Positions 25,178-34,707 of a stretch of 43,352 nt of DNA are shown here, piece after piece. The stretch lies in contig SYJV01000215.1 in assembly GCA_005798335.1 (NCBI GenBank), positions 1 to 43,352 on the forward strand, in the 5' to 3' direction. Within the stretch, counting starts at the first letter, position 1. Each line of letters starts with the position of its first letter. The notes beneath the pieces are model-generated. The model was not told the origin of the DNA. It saw only the letters and a list, made by a program, of their open reading frames with translations, and ran no database searches. Source of the DNA: Planctomycetaceae bacterium (GTDB taxonomy: Bacteria > Planctomycetota > Planctomycetia > Pirellulales > Pirellulaceae). The position numbers and the translations under genes were made by a program.

Positions 25178-27409
25178 TCAGTTGTTCTCCGCCAATCCTC
25201 GGCGCACGAGCAACGCGCGAACTTGAGGTTTTTCGCCGCGAAAGTCAGTATACAAACTCATCGGTTCTTGGCTGCCACCGCGCGACAGGATTTTGTCGCG
25301 GAACAGCTTTCCTCGCTTGTCAGTCAAACCACCGGTGGTTCTCAGAAAATCGAACGCGTCCGCGGCCAGGACTTCGCTCCACAAATACGCGTAGTAACTG
25401 GCCGAGTAACCTCCTGCCCAGATATGCTGAAAGTAAGCGGTTCGATAGCGCGGAGGCACGGGTTGGAAATCCACTCCGAACTTGGCCAGCGATTGCGCTT
25501 CGAATTGCTCCAAATCTTCCGGAATGGAATTCGCCGCGAGAGTGTGCCATTGCAGGTCGAGCAGAGCGGCTGCAACGTACTCGAGTGTATCAAAGCCCTG
25601 ATTGAATTTTGCGGCCGCGAGGATCTTGTCCAGCAACTGCTTGGGCATCGGCTGGCCTGTTTTGTGATGTTTGGCAAAGTTTGCTAATACCTCAGGATGA
25701 ATTGCCCAGTCTTCGTGAAATGTCGATGGGAACTCGACAAAGTCGCGCGGCACTGAAGTTCCTGAAAGCGTGGGATAGGTCACTTCCGAAAACAATCCAT
25801 GCAGCGCATGCCCCATTTCATGAAACATCGTCGTTGCTTGATCAAATGTGATTAACGCAGGCTCACCGGTCGCTGGTTTGGGAATGTTCATGACGTTCAT
25901 CACCACTGCTTTTTCTTTGAGCAAATGGGATTGATCGACAAAAGAACTCATCCAAGCACCACCCCGCTTGGATTCTCTTTGAAAGTAGTCTGCATAAAAC
26001 AAACCAAGCTGTTGGCCATTGCGATCGATTACGTCAAAGACGCGGACATCTGGCAAGTAAACTGGCAAATCTTTGCGCTCGCGGAATTCGACTCCGTACA
26101 GTCGTCTCATCGTGTAGAAGACGCCATTTCGTAGTACGCTGTCCAATTCCAAGTACGGGCGAACTTCGTTTTCATCCACGGAGTATTTCGCTTTGCGAAC
26201 TTTTTCTGCGTAGTATTCCCAGTCCCACGGCATCAGTTCGAAAGCGGCTCCCTCGGACTTCATCAGCGATCGGATGTCGTCCGCTTCGGCGCGGACTTTT
26301 TTCATCAGCGTTGGCAATAGGTCGGTCAACATGGCCAGCGCCGCCGCAGGCTCTTTGGCCATTTGGTTCTCAAGAGCAAATGCGGCGTGGTTTGCGTATC
26401 CCAGCAAAGTGGCTCGTTCGGCGCGGCGCTTGGCGATATCGCGGATCAACGGGCGCAGGTCGATCGCACCATTTCGCCCCAAACCACGATTGGCCGAGGC
26501 TTCCCACACTCGCTGGCGTAGAGCTCTATTCTTTAGCGAAGTCAGCACGGGTTGCCGAGTCGTATTTGTGATGGCCAGCAGATATTTACCGGCAGCGCCT
26601 CGCGATTTGGCAGCTTCTGCGGCCGCAGCGATATCGGCAGCGTCCATGCCCTCCAAATGTGCTGCGTCTTCGACGATTACTGCAATTTCTTTCGTTACCG
26701 CCAACAAGCTCTCCTGATACTTGGTGGTCAACGACGAAAGTTGTTCGTTGAGCTCACGAATTTTCTTTTGCGCAGCATCGTCCAATTTGGCACCGGCGCG
26801 AACGCAACGTTCAAATTGCTTTTTCAGAAGCTCGCGCTGCTCGACGCTCAGGCCCAGTTGATCGCGCTGTAGGTAGAGCGTTTCGATCCGCTTAAACAAC
26901 GCCTTGTTCAGGAATATATTGTCGGCATGTGCTGCTAACTTTGGCGCCATGTCGGCTTGAATCTTCTGAATTGTCTCATCGGTATGTGCTGCAGCCATGT
27001 TGGAGAAAATGTTCTCGACGCGCGACAGCAGCGTACCGGTCTTATCGAGTGCAGCGATGGTATTGTCGAACGTCGGCGGGGCAGTGCTGGACGATATCAG
27101 TTCGACCTCTTTGATTTGTCCAGCCATGCCAGCTTCATAAGCTGGTTGATAGTGTGCATGCCGAATCGCGCCAAAGTCGGGCGCTTGAAATGGCAATTGA
27201 CTAGAACTCAACAACGGATTGCCGTTGGTACTGATCAAGTGGACAAGTGGCTGAGGAGTAGATTTCTCACCGGACAAAGTTCTGAGTTCCTTCTGAGTGC
27301 TAGAGTCGGTCGAAACTGGATACTGCGCGCCACATTGCGAGGCTCCAACAGCCAGGACGGCGGACAACTGGGCGACTAATCCGAGACGAATGCGGGTAAT
27401 TCGATACAT
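25178..27409 (-). CDS. M3-family zinc oligopeptidase (Dcp/OpdA type), exported
   Basis: From the ATG at 27409 the protein has 743 residues: a signal peptide (MYRITRIRLGLVAQLSAVLA), a linker of about 50 residues, then an M3A peptidase. The zinc site is HEMGHALHG (His530, Glu531, His534 counted from this start) with the third ligand Glu559 in DFVEFPSTFHEDW. Late M3 landmarks are also present (RYRTAYFQHIWAGGYSASYYAYLW and FRDKILSRGGS, the latter near the C-terminus). The enzyme cleaves short peptides, releasing dipeptides or acting as an oligopeptidase, probably in the periplasm here. An upstream open frame to 27493 adds 28 residues with no signal character and is rejected. It is the first gene of an operon with the YkgJ-like gene and cinA. 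Confidence 0.94.
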   Translation of the reverse strand: MYRITRIRLGLVAQLSAVLAVGASQCGAQYPVSTDSSTQKELRTLSGEKSTPQPLVHLISTNGNPLLSSSQLPFQAPDFGAIRHAHYQPAYEAGMAGQIKEVELISSSTAPPTFDNTIAALDKTGTLLSRVENIFSNMAAAHTDETIQKIQADMAPKLAAHADNIFLNKALFKRIETLYLQRDQLGLSVEQRELLKKQFERCVRAGAKLDDAAQKKIRELNEQLSSLTTKYQESLLAVTKEIAVIVEDAAHLEGMDAADIAAAAEAAKSRGAAGKYLLAITNTTRQPVLTSLKNRALRQRVWEASANRGLGRNGAIDLRPLIRDIAKRRAERATLLGYANHAAFALENQMAKEPAAALAMLTDLLPTLMKKVRAEADDIRSLMKSEGAAFELMPWDWEYYAEKVRKAKYSVDENEVRPYLELDSVLRNGVFYTMRRLYGVEFRERKDLPVYLPDVRVFDVIDRNGQQLGLFYADYFQRESKRGGAWMSSFVDQSHLLKEKAVVMNVMNIPKPATGEPALITFDQATTMFHEMGHALHGLFSEVTYPTLSGTSVPRDFVEFPSTFHEDWAIHPEVLANFAKHHKTGQPMPKQLLDKILAAAKFNQGFDTLEYVAAALLDLQWHTLAANSIPEDLEQFEAQSLAKFGVDFQPVPPRYRTAYFQHIWAGGYSASYYAYLWSEVLAADAFDFLRTTGGLTDKRGKLFRDKILSRGGSQEPMSLYTDFRGEKPQVRALLVRRGLAENN

Positions 27410-27872
27410 AGTGTTTATTCGCGGATAAACGGATTGAAAGCGACTAGTGACACCAGCTACGCCCGACGTGCCAGCGCGAATTTGCTCGATCATGCCGTGA
27501 CTCGCCAGCCATCAAAGGCCAAACGATCGTTACAGTCGAGCGTCGGCCATCGCTTCCGCGAATGCTTGTGCATGAATTTGGACGGTATTTTGCCACAATC
27601 GCATGAGTTCGGCGAGCTCTGACCGGCTTTTCGACCTAGGTTTCAGGGAACATTCTCGCTGGGAGTCAATGCGTGAGTACGTTCACGTAGTGTGAGTTAC
27701 GGCAGATTAACTGCACCAAACAAAGCCTTCGATCACCCCCTCAAGCTTGGCCCCGCGAACCTGAAGTGGCTTCCGCGCGTTCCAAAGCTGATCGAGCGCT
27801 TTGCGTTGAATCGGCAACTTGGTCCAACGAGGAAGTAAGTCCTCGATCAAAACACTAGAATGGGCTGTTGTA
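27410..27872. other. Non-coding stretch, likely left margin of the genomic island
   Basis: No gene is supported in these 463 bases. The part near 27410 should hold the promoter of the peptidase operon. To the right of it the sequence passes from core genes to the degraded defence genes, so the island boundary probably lies here. I looked for a copy of the tRNA-Arg 3' end, which would mark it, and did not see one. Confidence 0.5.
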
Positions 27873-28208
27873 ATGGAGCTTTGCGAACTGCTTGGCCGGA
27901 TTTCAGAGTTGCGTGGCGACGCGGAGCCCACTGAGCTGTGCCGCATGGCTTTGCTGATCTGCAATCGGAATCCCGATCTCGGCAAGCTGGACGCGCCTGG
28001 GGCGCTCGAACACATGTATCGCGAAGTAACGTTACAGCTTCAGTCGGCAACCGATCAACACGGTGCTGTGGCCGAAGAACTCGATTCTCTGGCCAGTACC
28101 GAGCCATGCCAATTCTCCCCGAACCATCTCTGGACCTTGATCCGCGCGATCAAAGTACAAAGCCACATCTTGCACATGTACCTGGGTCCTGTCGAAGCTA
28201 TTGCCTGA
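27873..28208 (+). CDS. Hypothetical helical protein
   Basis: 111 residues from the ATG at 27873, beginning MELCELLGRISELRG. It is mostly amphipathic helix with several Cys residues and ends in LWTLIRAIKVQSHILHMYLG. No signal peptide and no known motif. There is no clear Shine-Dalgarno sequence, and a TTG at 27819 could extend it by 18 residues. It lies 119 bases before the truncated AbiEii gene on the same strand. It does not resemble the winged-helix AbiEi antitoxin. Composition looks coding, but I am not sure it is a real gene. Confidence 0.45.
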   Translation: MELCELLGRISELRGDAEPTELCRMALLICNRNPDLGKLDAPGALEHMYREVTLQLQSATDQHGAVAEELDSLASTEPCQFSPNHLWTLIRAIKVQSHILHMYLGPVEAIA

Positions 28209-28327
28209 GCACGGCTACTGTATTGACAGGTTCGCATTCGTCGCGATTCCCACCCATCTTCCGAAGTTGGGATAGTTTTTGAGGGCAAATAGGTGCGAGT
28301 TCAAGAGAAGCGGAATCGGCCAGATAA

Positions 28328-28987
28328 GTGAAAGGGAAATTTTTGAGCGATTCTCAATCACACTCGCCGGTGTTGCTGTTCCATTATCCGTCCTCACAGT
28401 CGGCGGGATTTGATTACTTGAAGCGAAGTGTCAAATTGCAATTTGGCTCGTTAACAGACCAACAGCCCGTAGGCCAGCATCCGATCCGCCCCTGGATCGC
28501 TGAAGAATTGCCACAAGCCTTCAGCGATTGGAAGTGCGAAGTGGTGGCGTTAGAGCTTGCACGCAGCTTCCGGGAGAAGGTCACAATTCTGCACGCAGAA
28601 TTTCACCGTCCAGTTACCAGTTCTACACCCGATCGATTCTCCCGTCACTACGCCGATGCCGCGGCGCTTGCGACTCATCCGATTGCCAGCCTGGCAATTA
28701 ACCAAAACGCATTGCGGGACCGCGTTGTCGACTGGAAAAGCCGGTTCTTTGGCAGTACATGGGCGAGTTACGCAACAGCGAAACCAGGCACGTTTCGTTT
28801 GGTGCCACCTGAGAGTCGGCAAGATGCATTGAGGCGTGACAATCAGGCAATGCAGATCATGTACCTGTCAAAGGCTCCATCGTTTGACGTCATAATTGAG
28901 GCACTTGCGGAATTGGAAGCGTGGAGAGGCAATCCTCTATTTAGTCAACTGGAAGATCTATTTTTAAAAATCCAACCTGAGGAATAG
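28328..28987 (+). pseudogene. AbiEii/AbiGii-type nucleotidyltransferase toxin, N-terminus missing
   Basis: The 219-residue frame opens at a GTG and matches only the second half of AbiEii-type toxins: VKLQFGSLTDQQPVGQHPIRPWI, then the family stretch ELARSFREKVTILHAEFHRP, RFSRHYADAAALA, and a C-terminal helical part ending ALAELEAWRG. Full-length members have about 100-130 further residues before this point, containing the GG-T-L-S and S-D-D catalytic acids that bind the nucleotide. None of these is found in the preceding 120 bases in any forward frame I checked, so the enzyme cannot be active. The remaining frame is undamaged, which suggests a fairly recent truncation. Confidence 0.78.
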
Positions 28988-29040
28988 GAGGAAACAACGG
29001 CTATCTTGCCACTGTACTTATTAAGAAGGTGATTGACGGG

Positions 29041-29075
29041 AGGTAGTTACCGAGGTCATCATCTACCTGTTTTTT
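29041..29075 (+). terminator. Possible terminator after the AbiEii remnant
   Basis: AGGTAG and CTACCT pair around a 16-base loop, followed by GTTTTTTC. The stem is short, but the T-run is good. It lies about 55 bases after the AbiEii stop and just upstream of the small gene at 29096. Confidence 0.4.
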
Positions 29076-29095
29076 CTTAGGAAAAGGAGGTAGCC

Positions 29096-29245
29096 ATGAC
29101 CGTTGCACAGGTTCCTCAAGAGAAATCTCAAGACCGTCTGCCGCGGCATTCATTGAAAGTTCAGTCGGAGATTGGTTACCATCAAGCTGTGGCCCGCCAC
29201 CAGGCCAATCGCAGTTCTTCACTCGTCTTCAAACCCGAAATCTGA
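29096..29245 (+). CDS. Small 49-residue ORF with a strong ribosome binding site
   Basis: An ATG at 29096 preceded by AAAAGGAGG with optimal spacing opens a 49-codon frame (MTVAQVPQEKSQDRLPRHSL and so on, ending SSLVFKPEI). The protein is basic and polar with no membrane segment. Its last 27 bases overlap the 3' end of the DUF1156-DUF499 gene on the other strand. The ribosome binding site is the best in this part of the window, which argues for a real gene, but it could be the leftover 5' end of a gene cut off by the insertion of the defence genes. Confidence 0.45.
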   Translation: MTVAQVPQEKSQDRLPRHSLKVQSEIGYHQAVARHQANRSSSLVFKPEI

Positions 29246-31794
29246 GAACTTCAACGTCCGGCAGTTCTCTGTCACATCACGAACGAGTTTGTCACTGGCA
29301 CCGTCCGGGAGCCGAACTTGGATTTCGAGAGTGATCTCGACTTCTGCCCCAACCAATCCGCTCAGGTGTTGGATCACCTCCTCTGCGATCCGCGATGCGT
29401 CGCGACCCATGCGGAGCGGGTCTAAACGAGTAGAACCGTGGAATCGAGTCAACTTGGGAACTGCCGGATGCGTTTTCCCTTGTCCGGTTTTTTGCAAAGG
29501 CACGGCTAACGCGCTGGTTGGAGAAGAGCCTACGGCGTTACTTGACACGAATGTCGCAGTGCCTGGCTCGCTGCTGATTTGATCTACCGAAGCAGTGGCG
29601 ACTTCCTGGTCATTCGCAATCTGGGAGGCAGCCGCTTCGGGTTTCACAAGGAGCGATTTGTTGTCAACAACGACACGAATCGACGTTCCAAATTTCAGAC
29701 CCTGGTAACGACCTCGGGCTTCGTCCCAACTTTCGGCATAAGCGAATCCTTCGTCCTGCCAGATAAGGCTGGAAACACCATCCTGGATGGCGGCGATCAA
29801 GACCTGCTCGTCGCGGAGTCGCGGCAGGTACAGGTAACGTGCCATGTACTCGCAAAGCTGTTTGATGCTGACATGGTTTCCGGTCCATAGCGGGATGCGG
29901 TCCAATTCCGTCCGCAGTCGAACGGCCCCCATCTGGACCAGCAAAGACTCTTCGTTTTTGAGCTTCTTTGCCGCCCGGGTTGCAAGACTGTCATGCCCCT
30001 GGAGCTTCAGGTCGGTCCAGTCCAGGTCACCCTTCGGATCGGGCTGGCCGGGAACGAGCAGCCATTGATACGCCTCGGCAATACGCAAATCGACGGCCTC
30101 GTTGGCACTTTTCCTCTTGGTTTCCGCCTGACGAGATTGGAACTGGTCGAGGTTCAAAGTGACCTTGTCGTCCCAGATGGTGGACCATGCCAGAAACTGG
30201 CGGACCGCCTGCTCCAGTTCGCGAAGACGGTTCGCATCACCTGCCAGGAAGACCAGCGTGTTCTTGTAGTTTCGCGGCGACGATCCTCGCGAATCGAGGA
30301 TGGATGCCGCTTCGCGGCGCGCTAGGCTGTTGGGGTCCTTATTGGAATGCGGGAACTCCGGCGAGAGGATGACGAGTCGGACTTCTTTCTCGTCCGGTAC
30401 GTCGCTGCTTTGCACGCAGGCATGAACCTTTGAGAAATCAGCCCTTGTCCGAGCTTCTTCTCGGAGCCGTTTGACGATCTCGTCGGTCACCTGGTCATCG
30501 GAAAGCTCACCGGCCCGGTCGTCTGCCAGTCGGGCAAACGTCGGCTGTGTCGAATACCAGTAGCGTTTACCATCAACATAGAGATAGGTCGCGCTGTCCG
30601 TGAGACGCCGTAAGGCATCGCCGAAGGTCGCGACCGACTCACCGGGCTGGACGCAACCGAGTTTGACCTGCCGTTCGTCGATCCCTCGGTATGCGGCTCG
30701 CAGAGTCACTCGCTGACTGTGCTTGTCTGTTACGGGTTTGACATACGCTCGATTTGAAGTTCGCGACGAAAGATTGAACGAGCAGATTAGCGGTGTTATC
30801 GCACCGCACGCCGGGTTAGGGCATTTGACGGTTCTGGCCCAGAGCCAGGCGATGACGGTGAGTTGCTGTCCGACGTAGGGGAGCAAGTCGGGGCGGTCTT
30901 GGGCCATCTCGGCGGTGACTTCGACCTTGGGATACAGGTGGCCGATCCGCTTCTCAGCTTCGTCGCGCATCCACTGCCCGTAGTACCGCACGTCCTCTGC
31001 TAGCCCCTGCGCTCCCGTCCACGTCGCCGTCTTGAGCTTCCCCTTCCGCGACTCCGGATTGACCGGCGGGCGGCCGGCGAACTTCGGTGGAATCTCGATG
31101 AGCGCTTTGTTGATCAGCACCGGTACCGGATTCAAGTCGCTGGCATACGCCCGCAACCCCAGCCGCTGAGCTTCCAAGGGAATTGAGCCGCCTCCAGCAA
31201 ACGGATCAAGCACCGGCGGCGCATACTCGGCCAAGAATGCTTGACCACTTCAGCAGGTGGCAAACGACTGACATCAAACGAGAATCGCACTCGTCCAACT
31301 TTCTTGCCAGGTCCCAGCGATTGTGAACGACTATGGCATCGCGTGACCAAATCCCAAGCCGTCCAAGGTCGCTTCGCATTTTCGTTCGTCAGTTTTGAAA
31401 TCTCGGATTGTTTGCTCAGTTTCCCTGTCTCGATCAGCCGCGAGGCCACGCAGCGCGCGATCTCGGCACGTGCTGTCCGAATCACCTGTGGATTGTTGGA
31501 ATTCTCCCACATCACCAATTCTTCGATGAGGTTGCATAACTCAGCCCGTTTGAGTCCGGCGGCTTCTTCATCGACCGATCCGTCCAACTTTCGATATTGC
31601 GGATCGCTGTCCGGGTCATCCACTAGTGACGCGAACGATACAGCTCTACAAGCTGCCAACGGACGCCGTGCCCACCACAGATGCAAAGTACTGGGATGTC
31701 CATGCCGAATGGACTTCTCCCGCGCCGACTCCGCATTGATGGCTGCAAGCGGCAACGCGACTTCAATCAGTTTCTTGCGATAAGTTTCTGTCAT
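29219..31794 (-). pseudogene. DUF1156 DNA methylase frameshifted and deletion-fused to the C-terminal half of a DUF499 ATPase
   Basis: Bases 31794 to about 31240 encode the DUF1156 start: [20 protein letters not shown], then [20 protein letters not shown]. Around 31237-31240 the frame slips by one; the next frame resumes with [20 protein letters not shown], the SAM-binding motif DPFAGGG. Intact relatives would read through, so one base is probably missing. The methylase sequence continues to about AYVKPV and then, near 30,700-30,730, turns without interruption into the C-terminal part of a DUF499 protein (KLGCVQPGESVATFGDAL, ATYLYVDGKRYWYSTQPT, RNTLVFLAG, ending VTENCRTL). The methylase catalytic DPPY region and the DUF499 Walker motifs are both gone. 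The 5' ATG overlaps the nuclease stop (ATGA). Confidence 0.85.
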
Positions 31795-32981
31795 CGGTTC
31801 CCGCTTGTTTTCCGTTTGGTTTTCGGCGCCTGCCGCCGCATGTCAGCCTTGTGATCGTTACTGTCCCCGGCCGCTTCTGCGGCGGCCATCGCGTAGAACT
31901 CGTGCAGTTTCGACTGCAACAGTTTCTTATCTGGCAGAGCAGTCTGATACTGGGCAACGAGCGCCGGGGAAGCAGACCGGCTCAGTGCGTACTTGACGAC
32001 TTCGTGATCCTGCGTCGCACACAGCAGCACTCCGATGGAGGGTTGCTCGTGCGGCTTCTTCACATCTCGGTCGAGGGCTTCCAGAGTGAATTCGAGCTTG
32101 CCGAGGTACTCAGGCTCAAACTCGCCGATCTTTAGTTCGAAGACCACCAGGCAGTTTAGTTGCCGGTTGAAGAACAGCAGATCGAGAAAGAAGTCGCGGT
32201 TGCCAACTTGAATCTGGTATTCGCTGCCGACAAAGCAGAAATCGCAGCCAAGTTCGATGAGGAACTCCTTGAGATGCTCGACCAGCCCGCTGTGCAGATC
32301 GGCTTCCGAATGCCCGACGGAAAGCTGCAGGAACTCGACAAGGTAAGTGTCGCGGAAGATGGTGGCCGCTACTGGATGAATTTCTCTCACCACTGGTGAG
32401 AGATTTGGCGGCGAGAGCACGACCCGCTCGAACAGGGCGCTATTGATCTGCCGTTGAAGGTCTCTCTTTCCCCACTTCTCGCGGATTGCAGCGCGGAGAT
32501 AGAACTCGCGTTCTTCGTCTCGCTTGCATCCACTCAGAATGGCCAGATTGTGAGTCCAGCTTAAATCTCTCACCAGTGGTGAGAGATTTGGTTTGTTTCG
32601 ATAAGTCTCGTAAAACTGCCGCATTCGCCACAGATTCTGGGCCGAAAACCCTCGTGGATCCGGGCGTCGCAGGCGGACATATTCGGCGAGTTGCTCGACG
32701 GTTCCCTTGCCCCAGCCATCGGCTTCAATCTTCCGAACGATGAATTCGCCGATGCTCCAGTAAAGGTCGATCAGCACCGTGTTGACCGCTGCGACGGCTA
32801 GCGTTCGGGCGGAATCGATCAGGCCCAGCACTGCATCGAAATCCGCCTGAGGCTCGGATGCGACGGACAAGGCGCGAATCAATCCGACGGACGGTCTCGC
32901 CTTCTTCTTCGCGGCAGGCCGTTTCGAGTTCATGGCCTCCTTTGGCGCGGATTTCTTCTTTGGTGCTGACTTCTTTTTCAT
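31791..32981 (-). CDS. PDDEXK nuclease of the DUF1016/YhcG family
   Basis: 396 residues with a Lys-rich N-terminal tail (1-30), an N-terminal DUF1016 domain (about 45-190: [28 protein letters not shown]) and a C-terminal PD-(D/E)xK nuclease domain (about 205-370) with Asp267 in DFFLDLLFF and Glu282-x-Lys284 in [13 protein letters not shown]1016 proteins are Holliday-junction-resolvase-like nucleases common in restriction and defence loci. The gene appears complete. Its ATG overlaps the helicase stop and its stop overlaps the DUF1156 start, both as ATGA, so it was built into one translationally coupled operon with them. Two DNA palindromes inside the gene encode NLSPLVRD and NLSPVVRE. Confidence 0.92.
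   Translation of the reverse strand: MKKKSAPKKKSAPKEAMNSKRPAAKKKARPSVGLIRALSVASEPQADFDAVLGLIDSARTLAVAAVNTVLIDLYWSIGEFIVRKIEADGWGKGTVEQLAEYVRLRRPDPRGFSAQNLWRMRQFYETYRNKPNLSPLVRDLSWTHNLAILSGCKRDEEREFYLRAAIREKWGKRDLQRQINSALFERVVLSPPNLSPVVREIHPVAATIFRDTYLVEFLQLSVGHSEADLHSGLVEHLKEFLIELGCDFCFVGSEYQIQVGNRDFFLDLLFFNRQLNCLVVFELKIGEFEPEYLGKLEFTLEALDRDVKKPHEQPSIGVLLCATQDHEVVKYALSRSASPALVAQYQTALPDKKLLQSKLHEFYAMAAAEAAGDSNDHKADMRRQAPKTKRKTSGNR
32380..32406. repeat. In-gene palindrome copy 2 (encodes NLSPVVRE)
   Basis: Ten-base arms TCTCTCACCA and TGGTGAGAGA flank a single central base. It is nearly the same as the palindrome at 32563, about 182 bases away, and is read in the same frame of the nuclease gene. 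Confidence 0.8.
32563..32589. repeat. In-gene palindrome copy 1 (encodes NLSPLVRD)
   Basis: A perfect 27-bp palindrome with 13-base arms (AAATCTCTCACCA and its complement) and one central base, lying inside the YhcG-family gene. Confidence 0.85.
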
Positions 32982-34707
32982 GCGGGCTCCCCGGAATGAG
33001 CCAGCAGGCTACTTATACTGTAATTGACGCTGGTTGCCTTGAAGTCCGGTTCCTGGTCGAAGGGACTACGGAGGTACCGCACCTCGAATTGATCTGGATC
33101 AAGCAGAACAATGGCAAGGATGAATTCGTCCGGCTTGTTGAGTCCAGTGAGAATCTCGTTCTTCGTGATTGTGACGGTGTCTGCTCCGCGAACGCGGCCC
33201 TTGACCTCAAGGAATCGCAGCAGTCCGGTGTCGGGAATGGATGACTCGATGTCGTAGCCGAGTTTTTGTTCGCTCACGTCTTTCGGCTTGAATCCGAGAC
33301 GACGTTCCGTCTCCATAACAGCTTCCATCGCCCTTCGCTCTGACTCTTCCGTGCTGAGCGCAAAGGTCGGCGGGGCGGAGGCGGCCTTACCCTGCGCCTT
33401 CCGAAGCATGCCAATCGGGACGATCATGGCCCCGCCGAACACAACCGGAGGAAGCGGAGAGAGCTTGCGTTCCTGGTCGAGTTCGGCCAACCGCTTCTGC
33501 AATCGGCCTGTGAGTTCGTCTGCGCGTTCCCTCGCCTTGCCCGAATTGAGCTTGGCATTGACCTTGCCGGCAAGTTCTTGGTCTTTCAGTGTTGCGGACC
33601 GGTGATCCCAGAAATTGATCTCCTTAGTCAGCCGTTCTTTAACGGCAGCCTTGGTCTTGTCGATCAGTTCTTCCTTCCGGGCACGGACTTCCTGCAAGTG
33701 TTCGGGGACAAGGTGGACGGCCGCGTGTTCCTGTGCCTGGGTTTCGAGATTGCCACGAAGCCAGTCCGGGGAAACCTGCGCTCTGCTCGCCTCTGATTCG
33801 TCCGCTGTCGGCGGACGGTAATCCAGATATGGAGCCGGTCCTGCATTGCGGGTATTTCCTGACTCGTCCACTTCCACGAACTGGAGCCGTTTTGAGACGA
33901 CCCGACGATTGCCGTTGCGGTCAATGCGGGCGTCTTGAATTGAGTGTTCCAGGAACAATAAGGCCCTCGGCTTGTTGCCATCGTCAGTCTCGTCAATCAG
34001 CACGGCTCCGCGCTTGAGCAGATCGCGGTGTCGCTCGATGACGAGATCGAGCGTCGCATCCAGCAAGGGGTGGCCGGGACAGACGAACGCAGCCATTGCC
34101 TTGCCCGGAAGGTTGATGAGGTCCTTGTGGAAGGTGATGCGTTCGTATCGTGGCAGGACCGGCGATCCGCGCCCGATCTCGCGATCGCGGTTGCGAATGA
34201 CCGCCGGAACATGCTTGACCTCATAGCGATTGGATTCGCGTTCGTGGATCGTACCCCCGAGCAGCTTGAAGGCCTCGATGAAGAAGGATGCAATAAAATG
34301 CGGTTGGAGCCTGCGGGCCTCGGCCCGTTCCATCTCTTCACGGATTTCGCGGACACGACTGACATCCATTGAATCGTGTGTCAGCGCCCTGCCTTCGATG
34401 AGTTCTTTCAGGTGACTTCGTTCGGCTGCGTTTTTGTCCACAACGCGGAAGAGTTCCGCCTTGCGTTCGGGACTGTCCCCATAGCGAATCGCCTCGATCA
34501 TCAACTGTCGCAGCGGTCGATCATCGAATGTGAGTTGCCCTAGCACGTCAAACACCTGGCCGCCAAGTGCCGACCTGGCTTCTTCCAGCTTCTCCAGCAG
34601 CCGGTGATAGACCTCGCCTTCGCGCGTGTCACGGGCCACGAGATTCCATAGATGGCAGACTTCGGTCTGGCCGATACGGTGAATTCGGCCGAACCGTTGC
34701 TCGAATG
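32978..34707 (-). pseudogene. Snf2-type helicase with DUF3883 tail, 5' end deleted
   Basis: The remaining frame (about 575 codons) starts in the middle of helicase motif VI: EQRFGRIHRIGQTEVCHLWNLVA. The rest of lobe 2 and the linker follow, then a coiled-coil-rich stretch (HLVPEHLQEVRARKEELIDK), and a C-terminal DUF3883 domain (LGYDIESSI, LRFLEVKGR, FILAIVLLD). This is the tail of a DrmD-like Snf2 helicase. Motifs I to V, with the ATP-binding lysine and DEAH box, are absent. Upstream of about 34,704 the frame stays open only by chance, running antisense through the ParB-like gene, where no helicase similarity remains. Its stop overlaps the nuclease start (ATGA). Confidence 0.85.

Noticed and set aside
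27410-27872. Left attachment site of the island
   Set aside because: No stretch matching the tRNA-Arg 3' end was seen by eye on either strand.
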